Part shown: positions 1 to 9,144 of the stretch, piece after piece
Layout of the letters: each line of letters opens with the position of its first letter
Numbering within the stretch: position 1 is the first letter of the stretch
Source: Multifurca ochricompacta
Taxonomy: Eukaryota; Basidiomycota; Agaricomycetes; Russulales; Russulaceae
NCBI GenBank assembly: GCA_022496185.1
Contig: WTXG01000427.1
Coordinates: forward strand, 1 to 23,940
Reading direction: 5' to 3'
Length of the DNA: 23,940 bases
Notes under the pieces: generated by a model
Databases searched by the model: none
What the model was told of the DNA's origin: nothing
What the model saw: only the letters and a program-made list of their open reading frames with translations
Made by a program: the position numbers and the translations under genes

Positions 1-180
1 AGCAGAGAGCTTGGAAAGATGACCAAAATGAGGTGACTGATGGTTGGGAAGGAGGATTCTGAGTGTCCTAGAGACTGTGGACTGGCTGAGGCTGAGTCTG
101 GAGGCAATAGTGTGAGTGGAATGACCTTCAGAGGCCAGAGAGAGCATGTTTTCTTTCTGAGCAGAGGAGGTGGGGTGCAT
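1..180 (-). CDS. Tc1-like transposase, N-terminal helix-turn-helix region (partial)
   Basis: An ATG at 180-178 opens a frame that stays open for 60 codons to the window edge. It begins MHPTSSAQKENML, then carries GHSTHTIASRLSLSQSTVSR, which matches the layout of the first helix-turn-helix of Tc1-family transposases: a basic helix, then an S-x-STVSR recognition helix. It ends near a P-x-F-G-H-L-S-K-L-S stretch where the family usually has its GRPRKLS linker. The DDE/D catalytic domain would lie to the left of the window. The frame is unbroken here, unlike the related region in foldbacks F1 and F2. Family assignment rests on motif pattern only. Confidence 0.7.
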   Translation of the reverse strand, partial: MHPTSSAQKENMLSLASEGHSTHTIASRLSLSQSTVSRTLRILLPNHQSPHFGHLSKLSA

Positions 181-330
181 TGGGAAATTATAATATTCTG
201 GGAATGTAAACCATGATTAAATAGCTCTATTCCAGGTCCCATCAATATTAAGATAACTATGGTAACCATATATTAAGGATTGGTTGCTGTACATTTGGTG
301 GAGCATCAGATTCTGATATTTCTGATACCC
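181..330. other. AT-rich spacer between transposase start and subterminal repeat of element E
   Basis: About 150 bp without recognisable coding content; by position this is the promoter and 5' leader of the transposase on the minus strand. Foldback arms F1 and F2 have a spacer of about 120 bp in the same place. Confidence 0.4.
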
Positions 331-351
331 CCTCACAAAACTGAGTCAATG
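331..351 (+). repeat. Inner inverted repeat of element E
   Basis: A 21-bp sequence beginning CCTCACAAAACTGAG that is perfectly inverted at 517-537. It shares the CACAAAACTG core with the ends of foldbacks F1 and F2. Confidence 0.85.
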
Positions 352-516
352 AGTCCCCAATTTGAAATGGGCATAGCTCCACAGGTTTTGATCAGAATTA
401 CATAATCATTGTTGCATTACATAGCCCTTATCCTGTACCTTTTATGGTACACCAAGACTTTGTTTATATTTGTTTTGGTTGATGCAATATTCAACAAACA
501 GTGCAAAAGTGCAAAA

Positions 517-537
517 CATTGACTCAGTTTTGTGAGG
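517..537 (-). repeat. Outer terminal inverted repeat of element E
   Basis: Perfect inverted partner of 331-351, five bases in from the element end at 542. The two repeats bracket about 165 bp. Confidence 0.85.
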
Positions 538-545
538 CACTGTAG

Positions 546-2011
546 GTACATTCTTACTCAATATGGCCTTCAGGACAGGATGGTCCTTCAGGCCTCGGTA
601 AAACCCTCTCGGTTGGGCGATCCCATTAGTCCTTGCAGCTCCTCCTCCTGTTCTGTGGTTATCTTCTTCAGGACGTCCGCAATCGTGCTCATCAAGGGGG
701 TTGTGGTCTTTTGCATGGTTTGCATGGCCATCGTTGTACCAGTTGGTCCCAGAGAATTGGTGCTTGTGTTTGTGTCACCAGATACTGCAACTGTGGCACG
801 TGTCTTCTTGTCCGGACAGTTTCAAGAGATGTGGTTTTGCTTCCCACAGTTGAAGCATCGCCCCTCGTGTCAGTATTTTTCCTTGTCTTCATCAGTAATG
901 GCTCGTTGAATGGCATCTACATCCATAGCATCAGTAGTGCATTGTTGTTGCGGTCGCACTTGGTTACTTGATTGCCCCCATCATTGCCAAAAGAATCCAG
1001 AGGCTTGTTGACCTTGAGGGTTGTCATTATCGCGAATGGCTTGTATAGTGAGGAAGTTTCACTGCTGTGTCTGAGACACTGAGATCCACTGGTCTAGAGT
1101 GGCAGGTGCGTGTAGGGCAATACATGATTCGGCGAGGCATCCTTGAAGACCTCATGCAAACTGTTGTAAGGTGTTCAGTTCGTCTTGGCTCAGTCCTGCG
1201 CGATGCACAAGCATGATAAAAGCAGAGATGTACTTGTCAATTCTGCCATCTTTCATCTTGAGCTTTCTAATCTCATCCTGGGCTTGCTTGTGCACTGCAA
1301 AGTCATAAAAGGCAGTTTTAAATTGTTGCTCAAGTGCTTCCCATGCGTTCTTTTGCCATGGAAGTCAGGAGGGGTCGTTTTCAACAGTGAGAAGATATTC
1401 TGTCATCCAAATTTGGAAACCCTGGACAGTTTCTCCCTCCATCTGTTGGATAAAGAAATGTGATTTTTGAAGAGGGTCTTTTGCAATGTCAGCATCCTGG
1501 TTGATGCTCATAAACTGGTTGAAGAGCATTAGGAAGTACTTGGCCTTCAATCAGTCTCCATTGTACTTGAAGGGGAGCGACCCTTCGAGGCGATTAGATA
1601 TCGGCTTACTGGTGGGAGGGGTAGTCACCCTTGGTGGGACTACGGTAGTTGCAGGGGGTTGTTTTGGATGATTGCCCCTCCTTGCTGCAGGGCCTGGAAA
1701 TCTATGCCGGCAGCAGGGTTCTGTGGTAGGTTGAGCTCAGGTCGAGCAACTCGGGTTGCTTGGTAGTCTTGCAAGTGTATAAAATAATATATTTTGAACC
1801 ATATTCCATGGACTTGTTTGACAGGCATGAGAACATTATTTAATATTCCAAAATACCCTTGCCAGGGTGCTCCGAGTACTCCAGGTTGTAGCCAGGTTAA
1901 GCCCGGTCGTTGATCCTGTGGTACGTCATCGATACTGCATGGGGAGAGACTGAATGGTAGTGTAAGCTGCGCTAGCTGTGCCATCAGTTGTGTGATGTTT
2001 GGGGTTGACAT
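546..2011 (-). pseudogene. gag: Gypsy D gag (decayed)
   Basis: Gag would form the capsid and bind RNA. The ATG at 2011-2009 starts MSTPNITQLMAQLAQ. After a one-base shift in a run at about 1662-1665, one frame reads all the way to element E, interrupted only by seven TGA codons, at 1551-1553, 1365-1367, 1152-1154, 1059-1061, 981-983, 870-872 and 822-824. The capsid-like middle has KAKYFLMLFNQFMS and GFQIWMTEYLL. The zinc knuckle at 816-857 reads CFNCGKQNH...NC with one TGA inside. The segment after it, with MSTIADVLKKITTEQEEEL, parallels the end of gag in element G. All seven stops sit where Arg is plausible, pointing to CGA-to-TGA change. Not functional as it stands. Confidence 0.8.
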
Positions 2012-2073
2012 TGGTTTGTTCGTTCGTTCGTTCAGGTTTTACTGATTTGTGGTTCTGGGCAGACTCGAGCTAA
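2012..2073 (-). other. 5' leader of Gypsy D
   Basis: A 62-bp leader between LTR and gag ATG with a short (CGAA)n-like repeat near 2015-2032. It starts TTAG directly after the LTR, as the leader of Gypsy G also does. I do not recognise a classic tRNA primer site. Confidence 0.5.
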
Positions 2074-2385
2074 TGTTACAGTCAGCAGGCCGTATCATGC
2101 ACAAGATCGGAAGTCATGATTCGGGGGCTCCGAAGGAGGTGTTCAGTGGTCTAGATGTCTGGGATTGTTTGCAGGACAATCCAGAGAAAGGAGAAACAAC
2201 AAAGTCTGATTGCAATACCAAAAGATACAAGAGCTCGAGTCTGAGACTTGAGGTGTTTGCTATCTAGCTACTATATAGTAAAGTGATATTGTGATCGACC
2301 GATCTGATTAAAAGTAGTGGGGAAAATAGGAAAGAGTTGATGGGCGCATATTGTGCCTTTGATGGTATAAAATTGAGGTGTAACA
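2074..2385 (-). repeat. 5' LTR of Gypsy D (312 bp)
   Basis: Read on the minus strand it opens TGTTACACCTC and closes CTGACTGTAACA, giving TG...CA ends with a near-perfect terminal inverted repeat. It lies immediately upstream of the gag leader. The flank at 2386-2390 is TTCAT; the partner copy of this TSD is outside the window. Confidence 0.75.
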
Positions 2386-2436
2386 TTCATTGTACAATGC
2401 ACCGCACCTCGTTTTAATGCTTACCATGCCCTCCTT
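2386..2436 (+). pseudogene. gag: Copia C gag, fragment 1
   Basis: This 51-bp piece is the part of Copia C gag left between the Gypsy D LTR and Copia A. Read in the frame of the larger fragment at 10498 it gives FNAYHALLS and then continues as IQKEDADSLDALI on the far side of Copia A, with the 5-bp TSD TCCTT (2432-2436 and 10498-10502) counted once. That continuity is the evidence that C is the target layer for both neighbours. Confidence 0.75.
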
Positions 2437-2938
2437 TGTGAAACAGGCATGAGGCGCAGCATACTGACTGTGAAAAGTTAGCAGGTTAGGCTAGACAAAG
2501 AAAGTTACTTCAGAGGTTAGAAGAACTCTGTATTAACTATACTACTGACCTAGACAAAGAAAGTTCTATATAAGAACGTTAGTCTAATAGTAAAGTAGAT
2601 AGTAAAGAGGAACTTACACTTCAGAGGTTAGAAGAACTCTGAAGTGGAAGAGACGAAACAGACACCCTTATATACTCTTCAAGGGGTGGTCTGTGCACTG
2701 GGAATAAGTCCACAAGTGCCGGACAAGGTCCAAACAATAAACATGAGGGAGAAAGGCTATTGGCCACTACAGAAATCACATGTTACATGGTGCATCAGTC
2801 AGCTACTGCGGAATGTGAGAAAGAAAGTAATAATGATAATGTAAATAGTCCGAAACTCCGGTATCTAATCTAATCTACAAGTAGCTAATCTAATCACCTG
2901 ATGCCTGAAGCATCACTGAACATCTCCTGTGTTCAACA
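2437..2938 (-). repeat. 3' LTR of Copia A (502 bp)
   Basis: On the plus strand it begins TGTGAAACAGG and ends GTTCAACA. It matches the 5' LTR at 10110-10497 except for a 111-bp segment missing there, three one-base gaps and about two substitutions. It has the same length as the interrupted LTR of Copia B. It contains two copies of a CTTCAGAGGTTAGAAGAACT block about 110 bp apart. Confidence 0.92.
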
Positions 2939-3224
2939 TCCCTCCATGCTGAAGGCATCTGGTCATAGATGGGAAATGAGTTGGATGAGCACACTGCCAT
3001 CACAATTAAATGAGCATATCGCCAGCCAGAGATTCAATTTCTCTAACTCTCAAGTGCGGGTTGTGAGTTTTGCATACGAGTTGTAGATTCGCTTATGCAA
3101 GCTGAATGCTTGACATATCTACTTCGTACACACCACTTGCGTCACTCTCAAGGTCGAGAACGTGCTCATTTGGCATGGTGGGAAAGTGAAACTGGTATTC
3201 AAAGTCTCCAAATTCCAGCTCTTC
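2939..3224 (-). other. 3' untranslated region and polypurine tract of Copia A
   Basis: It lies between the RNase H stop and the 3' LTR. The bases next to the LTR read CATGGAGGGA on the minus strand, a good polypurine tract for plus-strand priming. The half next to the LTR is shared with Copia B (22447-22560); the middle, about 3056-3130, differs strongly between the copies. Confidence 0.65.
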
Positions 3225-3967
3225 TCATTCCAGCATAAGTCCAAGTCCATTGACCATGGTTTCAAATGATGCTCTTGGTAGAGACTTAGTAAAGCCATCT
3301 GCCAGCATCTCACCAGTGGGAGTACGCACTAACTCAATTGTGTGCGATTCAATGTACCCCCTAATGGCATGGTATTTGATAGGTATATGCTTTGACCGCC
3401 TTCCTGTGACAGGGTTTAAAGCCAAATCTACGGCACCCTTATTATCACAGTGGAGTAGTATAGGGGAGGATACCTCATACCCTAGTTCCTCCATAAAAGT
3501 CCTATACCACGCTGCCTGATTTGCAGCCTCAGAGAGGCTCATATATTCGGCCTCAGTGGTGGACTGTGCTACTGTTTTCTGCTTTCTGGAACACCATGAA
3601 ATGGCGCCATTTGCTAAGAAAAACACGTAGCCTGAGGTAGAGTGGCAGTCCTCTTGATCTCCCCATGAGGAATCTGCAAAGCCATGAAGACCACTCTCCC
3701 CATTCCCTCCAGAATACCGCAACTTGTAGTCTTTTGTACTATTAAGATACTTTAAGATATACTTTGCAAGTCGCATATGATCTTGAGAGGGGTTGGAAGT
3801 GTATTGACTAAGGCGCGCTACAGCAAAACTGATGTCAGGTCTGCTTCCAATCTGCACCCATAGCAGAGACCCCATCAACTGTTGGTACTTCTTTATCTCA
3901 GAAGTAGATGCCTGGCCATCAAACTTGACCAGATGTACATCAGCGCCAGAGGGAAGAGGAGTATATA
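3225..3967 (-). pseudogene. pol: Copia A pol, C-terminal part: RT end and RNase H
   Basis: This is the end of the copia polyprotein, entered from foldback F1 at 3967/3968. It starts YTPLPSGADVHLVKF, passes the connection motif GSRPDISFAVARLSQY, and then the RNase H domain with acidic residues in HGFADSSWG, STTEAEYMSL, LLHCDNKGAV and EMLADGFTKSLP. The stop is at 3225. RNase H removes the RNA strand during reverse transcription. The frame is intact through this block. Across F1 the codons join without loss if the element and one TA are disregarded, so F1 is the only break between this part and the RT part upstream. Confidence 0.9.
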
Positions 3968-4662
3968 CAGTAGCCCACAAAACTGTTCCAATGTTTGGCC
4001 ATCCTGGAGAGATTGACCTACCACACAATGAGAATAATTTCCAAAATTAGTAGAAATTGGTAGATGATAGTGTAGCATCTAAGCTTCAATTAGAGCCTAT
4101 ACTAATGTCAATTGAGTCAGTGGTTCATGATATATAAAATGTTTTGTGAGGCATTATCATTGGAACAGTTTTGTGGCCAACATGTGAGATGACAAAACCG
4201 GTATCTGGTGGTCATGCAAATGCATTGACAGTCATGTGACAATGTTAAATAAGTTAAACATACACCAAATAATCATCAACAACACTTGCTTCTTACCATG
4301 CATGCCCTCTCTGCTGCCAAAAGGACTCACATTGTCTCCCTCCTCACTTCAGGCAAATCTGCCCTTAAAGTGTCAACTATGACTGGCCATGGCACTATTA
4401 TCATCTCAAGATGGGTCATAAATACTGCCCTTACCATCCCAAGTCAAATGGAGGGAGACCAAGGAAGCTGACAGAGAGAAATGCTCAGCATGCTGTTTGC
4501 CTTATCTCCTCTGGCAGGGCAGACACAGATGTGGAAGTGACTAGAGCACTTCAGAAGTTGTTAATGGGTTCCTCTATCAACATAATATGCCCATCCATAC
4601 TCCCATCAAGTTTTCAAGCCATACCTGGCCCCTCCCATATCATACACCCCCATTCCATCATA
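3968..4662 (+). repeat. Left arm of foldback F1 (695 bp)
   Basis: Inverted copy of 4883-5577. I found no mismatch between the two arms at the sites I compared, including every site where F1 differs from F2. Its terminal unit has a 19-bp inverted pair at 3975-3993 and 4158-4176 (CCACAAAACTGTTCCAATG). Confidence 0.88.
4298..4662 (+). pseudogene. Tc1-like transposase 5' fragment, left arm of F1
   Basis: From the ATG at 4298 the frame reads MHALSAAKRTHIVSLLTSGK then SALKVSTMTGHG, a first helix-turn-helix like that of element E. A one-base shift at about 4395-4410 moves the rest into another frame: KYCPYHPKSNGGRPRKLTER followed by NAQHAVCLISSGRADT. GRPRKLTER is the typical linker between the two DNA-binding subdomains of Tc1 transposases. 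The similarity fades after about LQKLLMGSS. The same shift occurs in all four arms of F1 and F2, so it predates their spread. No catalytic residues are present. Confidence 0.75.
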
Positions 4663-4882
4663 CAGTAACCCACAAAACCATTCCAATGTTTGGCCATCCT
4701 GAAGAGATTGACCTACCATACAATGAGAATAATTTCCAAAATTAGTAGAAATTTATAGATGATAGTGTAGCATCTAAGCTTCAATTAGAGCCTATACTAA
4801 TGTCAATTGAGTCAGTGGTTCATGATATATAAACTGTTTTGTGTAGCAATGTCATTGGATTGGTTTTGTGGCCTATTGCACT
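4663..4882. repeat. Loop of foldback F1 (220 bp)
   Basis: It opens CAGTAACCCACAAAACCATT and closes GGCCTATTGCACT, flanked by TA on both sides. It is a diverged relative of the 210-bp terminal unit of the arms, with imperfect inverted repeats of its own, and looks like a nested TIR-only unit. It faces the opposite way to the loop of F2. Confidence 0.8.
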
Positions 4883-5577
4883 TATGATGGAATGGGGGTG
4901 TATGATATGGGAGGGGCCAGGTATGGCTTGAAAACTTGATGGGAGTATGGATGGGCATATTATGTTGATAGAGGAACCCATTAACAACTTCTGAAGTGCT
5001 CTAGTCACTTCCACATCTGTGTCTGCCCTGCCAGAGGAGATAAGGCAAACAGCATGCTGAGCATTTCTCTCTGTCAGCTTCCTTGGTCTCCCTCCATTTG
5101 ACTTGGGATGGTAAGGGCAGTATTTATGACCCATCTTGAGATGATAATAGTGCCATGGCCAGTCATAGTTGACACTTTAAGGGCAGATTTGCCTGAAGTG
5201 AGGAGGGAGACAATGTGAGTCCTTTTGGCAGCAGAGAGGGCATGCATGGTAAGAAGCAAGTGTTGTTGATGATTATTTGGTGTATGTTTAACTTATTTAA
5301 CATTGTCACATGACTGTCAATGCATTTGCATGACCACCAGATACCGGTTTTGTCATCTCACATGTTGGCCACAAAACTGTTCCAATGATAATGCCTCACA
5401 AAACATTTTATATATCATGAACCACTGACTCAATTGACATTAGTATAGGCTCTAATTGAAGCTTAGATGCTACACTATCATCTACCAATTTCTACTAATT
5501 TTGGAAATTATTCTCATTGTGTGGTAGGTCAATCTCTCCAGGATGGCCAAACATTGGAACAGTTTTGTGGGCTACTG
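4883..5577 (-). repeat. Right arm of foldback F1 (695 bp)
   Basis: Inverted copy of 3968-4662, carrying the same transposase fragment on the minus strand (ATG at 5247, GRPRKLTER near 5094-5068) with the same internal frame shift and the same F1-specific residues (SGKSALK, IICPSILPSSF). Confidence 0.88.
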
Positions 5578-5579
5578 TA

Positions 5580-6858
5580 CTTGGTTGGAATCCCTCATCC
5601 CAAACTTCTCAATAATAGATAAAACGTAGGCTGCTTGATCAATCTCCAGTGTCTTGTTAGGACGGTCCCTGGTGATGTTAACTCCAAGGTATGACTGGAT
5701 TTCTCCCAAGTCAGTCATCTCATATTGATTAGATAGTGATGACTTCAGCCACGTTATCTTATCATTGGAAGACCCGAGTATAGTAATGTCATCTACGTAG
5801 AGAATGACATAAAGTGAATCATCCCCCTCCTTTTGGTGAAACACATATACTCCTGCATCAGAGTACGTCCGAGTAAAGCCTAGTTCATTAAGAACTCCAT
5901 GAAATTGAAGATTCCATGCTCGGGAGGCTTGTTTGAGGCCATATAATGCTTTTTGTAGCCTACAAACTTTGGATTCTTGACCAGCAATGACGAAACCGAC
6001 TGGTTGCTCCATATAGATCTCTTCATCCAGTTCGCCATGTAGGAATGCCGATTTGACATCCATTTGGTGGATTTCCCAATCCTCTAGCGTAGCTAGCGCT
6101 AGTAATAATCTAAGTGATTCAAATCTGGCGACTGGTGAGAATGTTTTGTCGAAGTCCACTCCTTCTACTTGGGTGAACCCTTTTGCCACAAGCCTAGCAC
6201 GAAACCGTCCATCTGGTTTCAACTTAAAGACCCATTTAGATTTGACAGCCTTTCTTCCTTTTGGAAGATCTTCAAGGCGCCACACATTTAGTTTATCTAA
6301 GGCATCAATTTCATATTTACATGCCTCAAGCCATTCATTGGCTTCATCAGACTGCATTGCCTCCTGAAAAGTCAGGGGATCTCTATAAGAGACTCCTGCG
6401 GCATTAAGCAATTCCATATGTCCAAGTCTGGAAGAACCCTGCACAAATTCAACATTATCCTCATTATAAAATTGAGGATTCATTCGACGTGAACGCTTGG
6501 GATGGGCAGTATCAAGATCTAGATCTTCCTGCACAGCCCTGTCACGTTGTTGAGATCGTGGACTTTCCCTTGTAAAAACTGGTTGGGGAATTTTGCCAAC
6601 ATTCTTCTTAGATTGTCTTTTGGCACGGGTTCTCTGGGGGAGTTCTGATGGTTCCATGACTTGTGATGGGGGCGTCTGATAGATAGTGACATCATGTGTG
6701 TCTTCTCTTTCGGGTGTGGTAGGCTCAGGATTTAATTGAGGAGGTTCCACTACCTCCTGTTCCTCAACCTCGGCGTCCTTATCTTCAGGAGCCTGAGGAA
6801 CTGTGGCTGTTGCTGGTTGAGGCTGGACAGGCCTCTCAACTTCTAGTACAAAAGGCAT
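5580..6858 (-). pseudogene. pol: Copia A pol, reverse transcriptase part
   Basis: A 428-codon frame beginning MPFVLEVERPVQ, with a Pro/Glu-rich linker, a basic stretch and then an RVT_2-type reverse transcriptase: RFRARLVAKGFTQ, the first catalytic Asp in HQMDVKSAFLHGEL (about residue 268) and YVDD in ILYVDDITILG (about residue 354). It ends at FGMRDSNQV where F1 enters. RT copies the element RNA into DNA in the capsid. The initial ATG is internal: the upstream gag-integrase frame leads here after a one-base contraction at 6862-6865. Thus gag to RNase H was probably one polyprotein frame. Copia B carries the same region at 23472-23940. Confidence 0.9.
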
Positions 6859-6950
6859 AACTTTTCCTTTTGTTTTCCCTTGCTGTCCTTGGCAAGGTTG
6901 GATGGGAAGGACCCTTCATCAAATGTCACATCTCTTGACAATACGAAGGA
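6859..6950 (-). pseudogene. pol: Copia A pol, integrase-RT linker with two lesions
   Basis: After LLWDMHT comes a TGA (6951-6953) where Arg is expected, then SFVLSRDVTFDEGSFPSN, the conserved copia segment that follows integrase. The frame then runs out because an A-run (plus-strand TTTT at 6862-6865) is one base short, and the RT frame takes over. Both lesions are small, so this is one gene rather than two. Confidence 0.8.
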
Positions 6951-8894
6951 TCAAGTATGCATATCCCAAAGAAGATATCCTTTAGAGTGGGGTGCATACC
7001 CAACAAAGACTGTCTCCCTGGCTTTGTGATCCAGTTTACGTCTTTTGTCCTCTGGGACAGTGTAGTAGGCTAAGCAGCCAAATATTTTAAAGTAAGAAAC
7101 ATCTGGAATGTCCCCATCCAGAAGTTCAAGCGGTGTCCTCCACTTATTAGAGCGGATAGGCGTTCTGTTATATATGTGACAGGCTGTTCGCACTGCACAT
7201 TCCCAGAAACCAAGGGAAAGACCAGCATGATGCAGCATACTGGTGGCCTTTTCCATAATGGTTCTGTTGAACCTTTCAGCCCTTCCGTTCTGTTGTGGGG
7301 AATATGGCATTGTCAATTTATGCTCTATGCCAGCCTGCTCAAGTATTGACTTCAGCTCCCTATTGACAAATTCGCCACCTCGGTCTGTGTGTAAGGTCTT
7401 TATTTTCTTGTTTGTTTTATTTTCCAAGAATGCCTTAATATTACTGAAGACCGATGTGAAATCACTTTTTGCTTTCATAGCAACAACTAGAGCTGTCCTG
7501 CTAAAGTCGTCTATGAAAGTGGCAAAGTATAGGTTCCCTTGAATTGAAGTACATTGCAGAGGACCAACTAAGTCACTATGAATAACTTCCAAGGGTGCTG
7601 AAGCTCTCTTTTGAGAGGGAGGGAATGGAAGATGGTGTGATTTTCCCATTTCACAGCCATAACACGGCTTGTCTTCCACTTGGCTATTATCAATACTAAG
7701 GCCTTTTACAGCCTTAGGAGCATATCTTTTGAGGGCCTCTTTTGACATATGACCCATGCGCAAATGCCAGGTATCAAGGCTACTTGATGCAGATTTGTGG
7801 GAAGCAGTATTTAAATTCTGCATAGTTTTCCCAAAGACCCAATAGAGTCCCATAGCCTTGACACCTTCCGCTATAATTGCATTATTATACTCTATTTTGA
7901 CTTCAGATGGAGAGAATTCCACTGAACCGCCTTTGTCGGTGATGCAGCTTGTCGACAGTATTCTCTCACTGCCAGGCATATAAAAGACATTATTTAACTC
8001 TAACTCATAATTATTCCGAGTTTTGAGTATGACTTTGCCTGTTCCTTCTACTTGGACTATGGATCCATCACCTATTGTCACCGAATGCCCCTTGTGAGGG
8101 TAATACTCAGAGAAATCATCTAAGTATGGTGTGAAATGAGTGGTGGCTCCGCTGTCCATCATCCAAGGGTTGCTGCCATCATCGACTTCTTGCGTATGTT
8201 GTGTCATCATATAAAGTGAAATGCGAGGTGTCTCATGCACCTCCTGTATTCTGCCGCTACCATTAATTACAGTAGCTACTTGTGTGGAGTTATTATGTAC
8301 ACTGGGGCCTTGCCCCTTCCTCTTGTTGCCCTTTTTGCCTGCATCAGCATTGGCTCTGTCCTGTTTCCTTTGCCAACATTCATTAGCCTTGTGGCCCAGC
8401 TTCTGGCAATAGAAGCAGGTGACATCATTGGACGATGATGCACCTGCAGGTTGTGGCGTGAAAGTTACTTGTTTTTTAATTTTATTTTTGTTGACATGGG
8501 CTGCCTTGTTAAGGGCAGCCCCAACACCACTTCCTGCGGGGCCGGCTAGTCGGCTTTCCTCATTTAGGAACCTTTGTACAAGGTCCTGAGGGGAAAGGCG
8601 GTCAGGAGGACCTGACGCCAGGATAGAGCCAGCAATGGCTGAGTAGGATGGAGGTAGGGATTGGAGCAATATAAAGCTCATCTGGAGATCAGAGATCTCC
8701 ATCCCATTTTCCTTAAGAGTACTCCTCACATCCAACACATGCTGCAACTGGGGTCTGAATGCTTTGCCCTCCTCCAAGCGGAAGGAGGACACAGAACACC
8801 ACAAGTTGTAGGTGGCCATGCTACCTACTGAGCCATAGAGCGATTCTAAACGCTCATATTGGCATTGACAGAAGGATAAGTTCTGTCGAGGCAA
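6951..8894 (-). pseudogene. pol: Copia A gag-protease-integrase
   Basis: A 647-codon open frame on the minus strand. In order: the C-terminal half of a UBN2-like gag (MATYNLWCSVSSF, LLQSLPPSYSAIAGSILASG), a CCHC knuckle CFYCQKLGHKANEC near residue 158, an aspartic protease WMMDSGATTHFTP near residue 246, the zinc-binding WHLRMGHMS...CYGCEMGK, then an integrase core with D in VIHSDLVGP, D in LHTDRGGEF and E in NGRAERFNRT. The last two are separated by 35 residues, the DD35E spacing. The protease matures the polyprotein and the integrase inserts the DNA copy. The frame has no ATG at its upstream limit because gag is shifted there (see 8849-9144). Confidence 0.92.
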
Positions 8895-9144
8895 TTTGGG
8901 AGTATGTTTCTGGCGATGTGACCATCACCAGAACTCCCATAAGGACTTCCTCCACCCTGTTCCACTCCAAGTACATCGGCTCAGACCAAAGCGCAAAGCG
9001 CTTGGCATACTCGTCATCCTTTTCTCCATCCTCTGGTTTAGGAGGATTCAGGAATTCAGGGGCATCATGAGTATGTGCCTCTTCATCCCATTTATCCTAG
9101 CAGGGCAGTGAAGGACACTGACCACTGCTGCCAGTTGGAGCCAT
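8849..9144 (-). pseudogene. gag: Copia A gag, N-terminal part in a shifted frame
   Basis: An ATG at 9144 begins MAPTGSSG. After one in-frame TAG the frame gives DKWDEEAHTHDAPEFLNPP and then YAKRFALWSEPMYLEWNRVE, ending at TGA 8854-8856. The composition and the alcohol/acid-rich start fit a copia gag N-terminus. It overlaps the beginning of the frame at 8894, so the gag was split by an indel near 8855-8895. Assignment depends on position and general character. Confidence 0.6.

Larger units (their letters stand above)
1..542 (-). mobile_element. Tc1/mariner-like DNA transposon E, 5' part
   Basis: The element lies on the minus strand and leaves the window on the left. Its outer end is at 542 and starts CAGTGCCTCACAAAACTGAG when read on the minus strand, next to a TA at 543-544, as expected for TA-targeting Tc1/mariner transposons. 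It interrupts the gag-pol region of Gypsy D, whose open frame stops at this junction. A terminal unit of about 215 bp with its own inverted repeats (331-351 and 517-537) is followed by the start of a transposase gene (1-180). The other end and the second TA are outside the window, so the TSD cannot be confirmed. Confidence 0.8.
543..2385 (-). mobile_element. Gypsy-type LTR retrotransposon D, 5' part
   Basis: On the minus strand the order is LTR (2385 to 2074), a short leader, then a gag reading frame from 2011 down to the point where element E cuts in. The LTR begins TGTTACA and ends TGTAACA, and the frame has a CCHC knuckle. The element interrupts Copia C, whose gag frame resumes at 2386. 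The rest of pol and the 3' LTR must lie beyond element E, left of the window. Its gag layout resembles that of Gypsy G, but it is far more decayed. Confidence 0.8.
3968..5577. mobile_element. Palindromic Tc1-like foldback element F1
   Basis: A 1610-bp insertion flanked by TA (3966-3967 and 5578-5579). The ends read CAGTAGCCCACAAAACTG inward from both sides. It consists of two 695-bp inverted arms (3968-4662 and 4883-5577) around a 220-bp loop (4663-4882). Each arm has a terminal unit of about 210 bp, a spacer, and the first third of a Tc1-like transposase gene; no DDE catalytic domain is present, so it must be moved in trans. Copia B keeps the empty site at 23451-23460, which has a single TA at this position, confirming the insertion and its TA duplication. 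Confidence 0.93.

Noticed and set aside
328..542. Separate MITE inserted in Gypsy D
   Set aside because: It has 21-bp inverted repeats and TA on both sides, but the sequence beyond it is not Gypsy D; it is the start of a Tc1-like transposase. The F arms show the same layout. It is better read as the terminal unit of element E.
546..1671. TGA read as an amino acid (alternative code) in Gypsy D gag
   Set aside because: The other elements here use TGA as a normal stop at the ends of gag and other frames, and CGA codons remain in the same gene. CpG decay explains it better.
3968..5577. Inverted repeat as an assembly or amplification chimera
   Set aside because: Both palindromes have clean TA duplications, uninterrupted reading frames on both sides and a matching empty site in Copia B. 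Chimeras would not give this. Within-copy identity of arms still deserves a read-level check.
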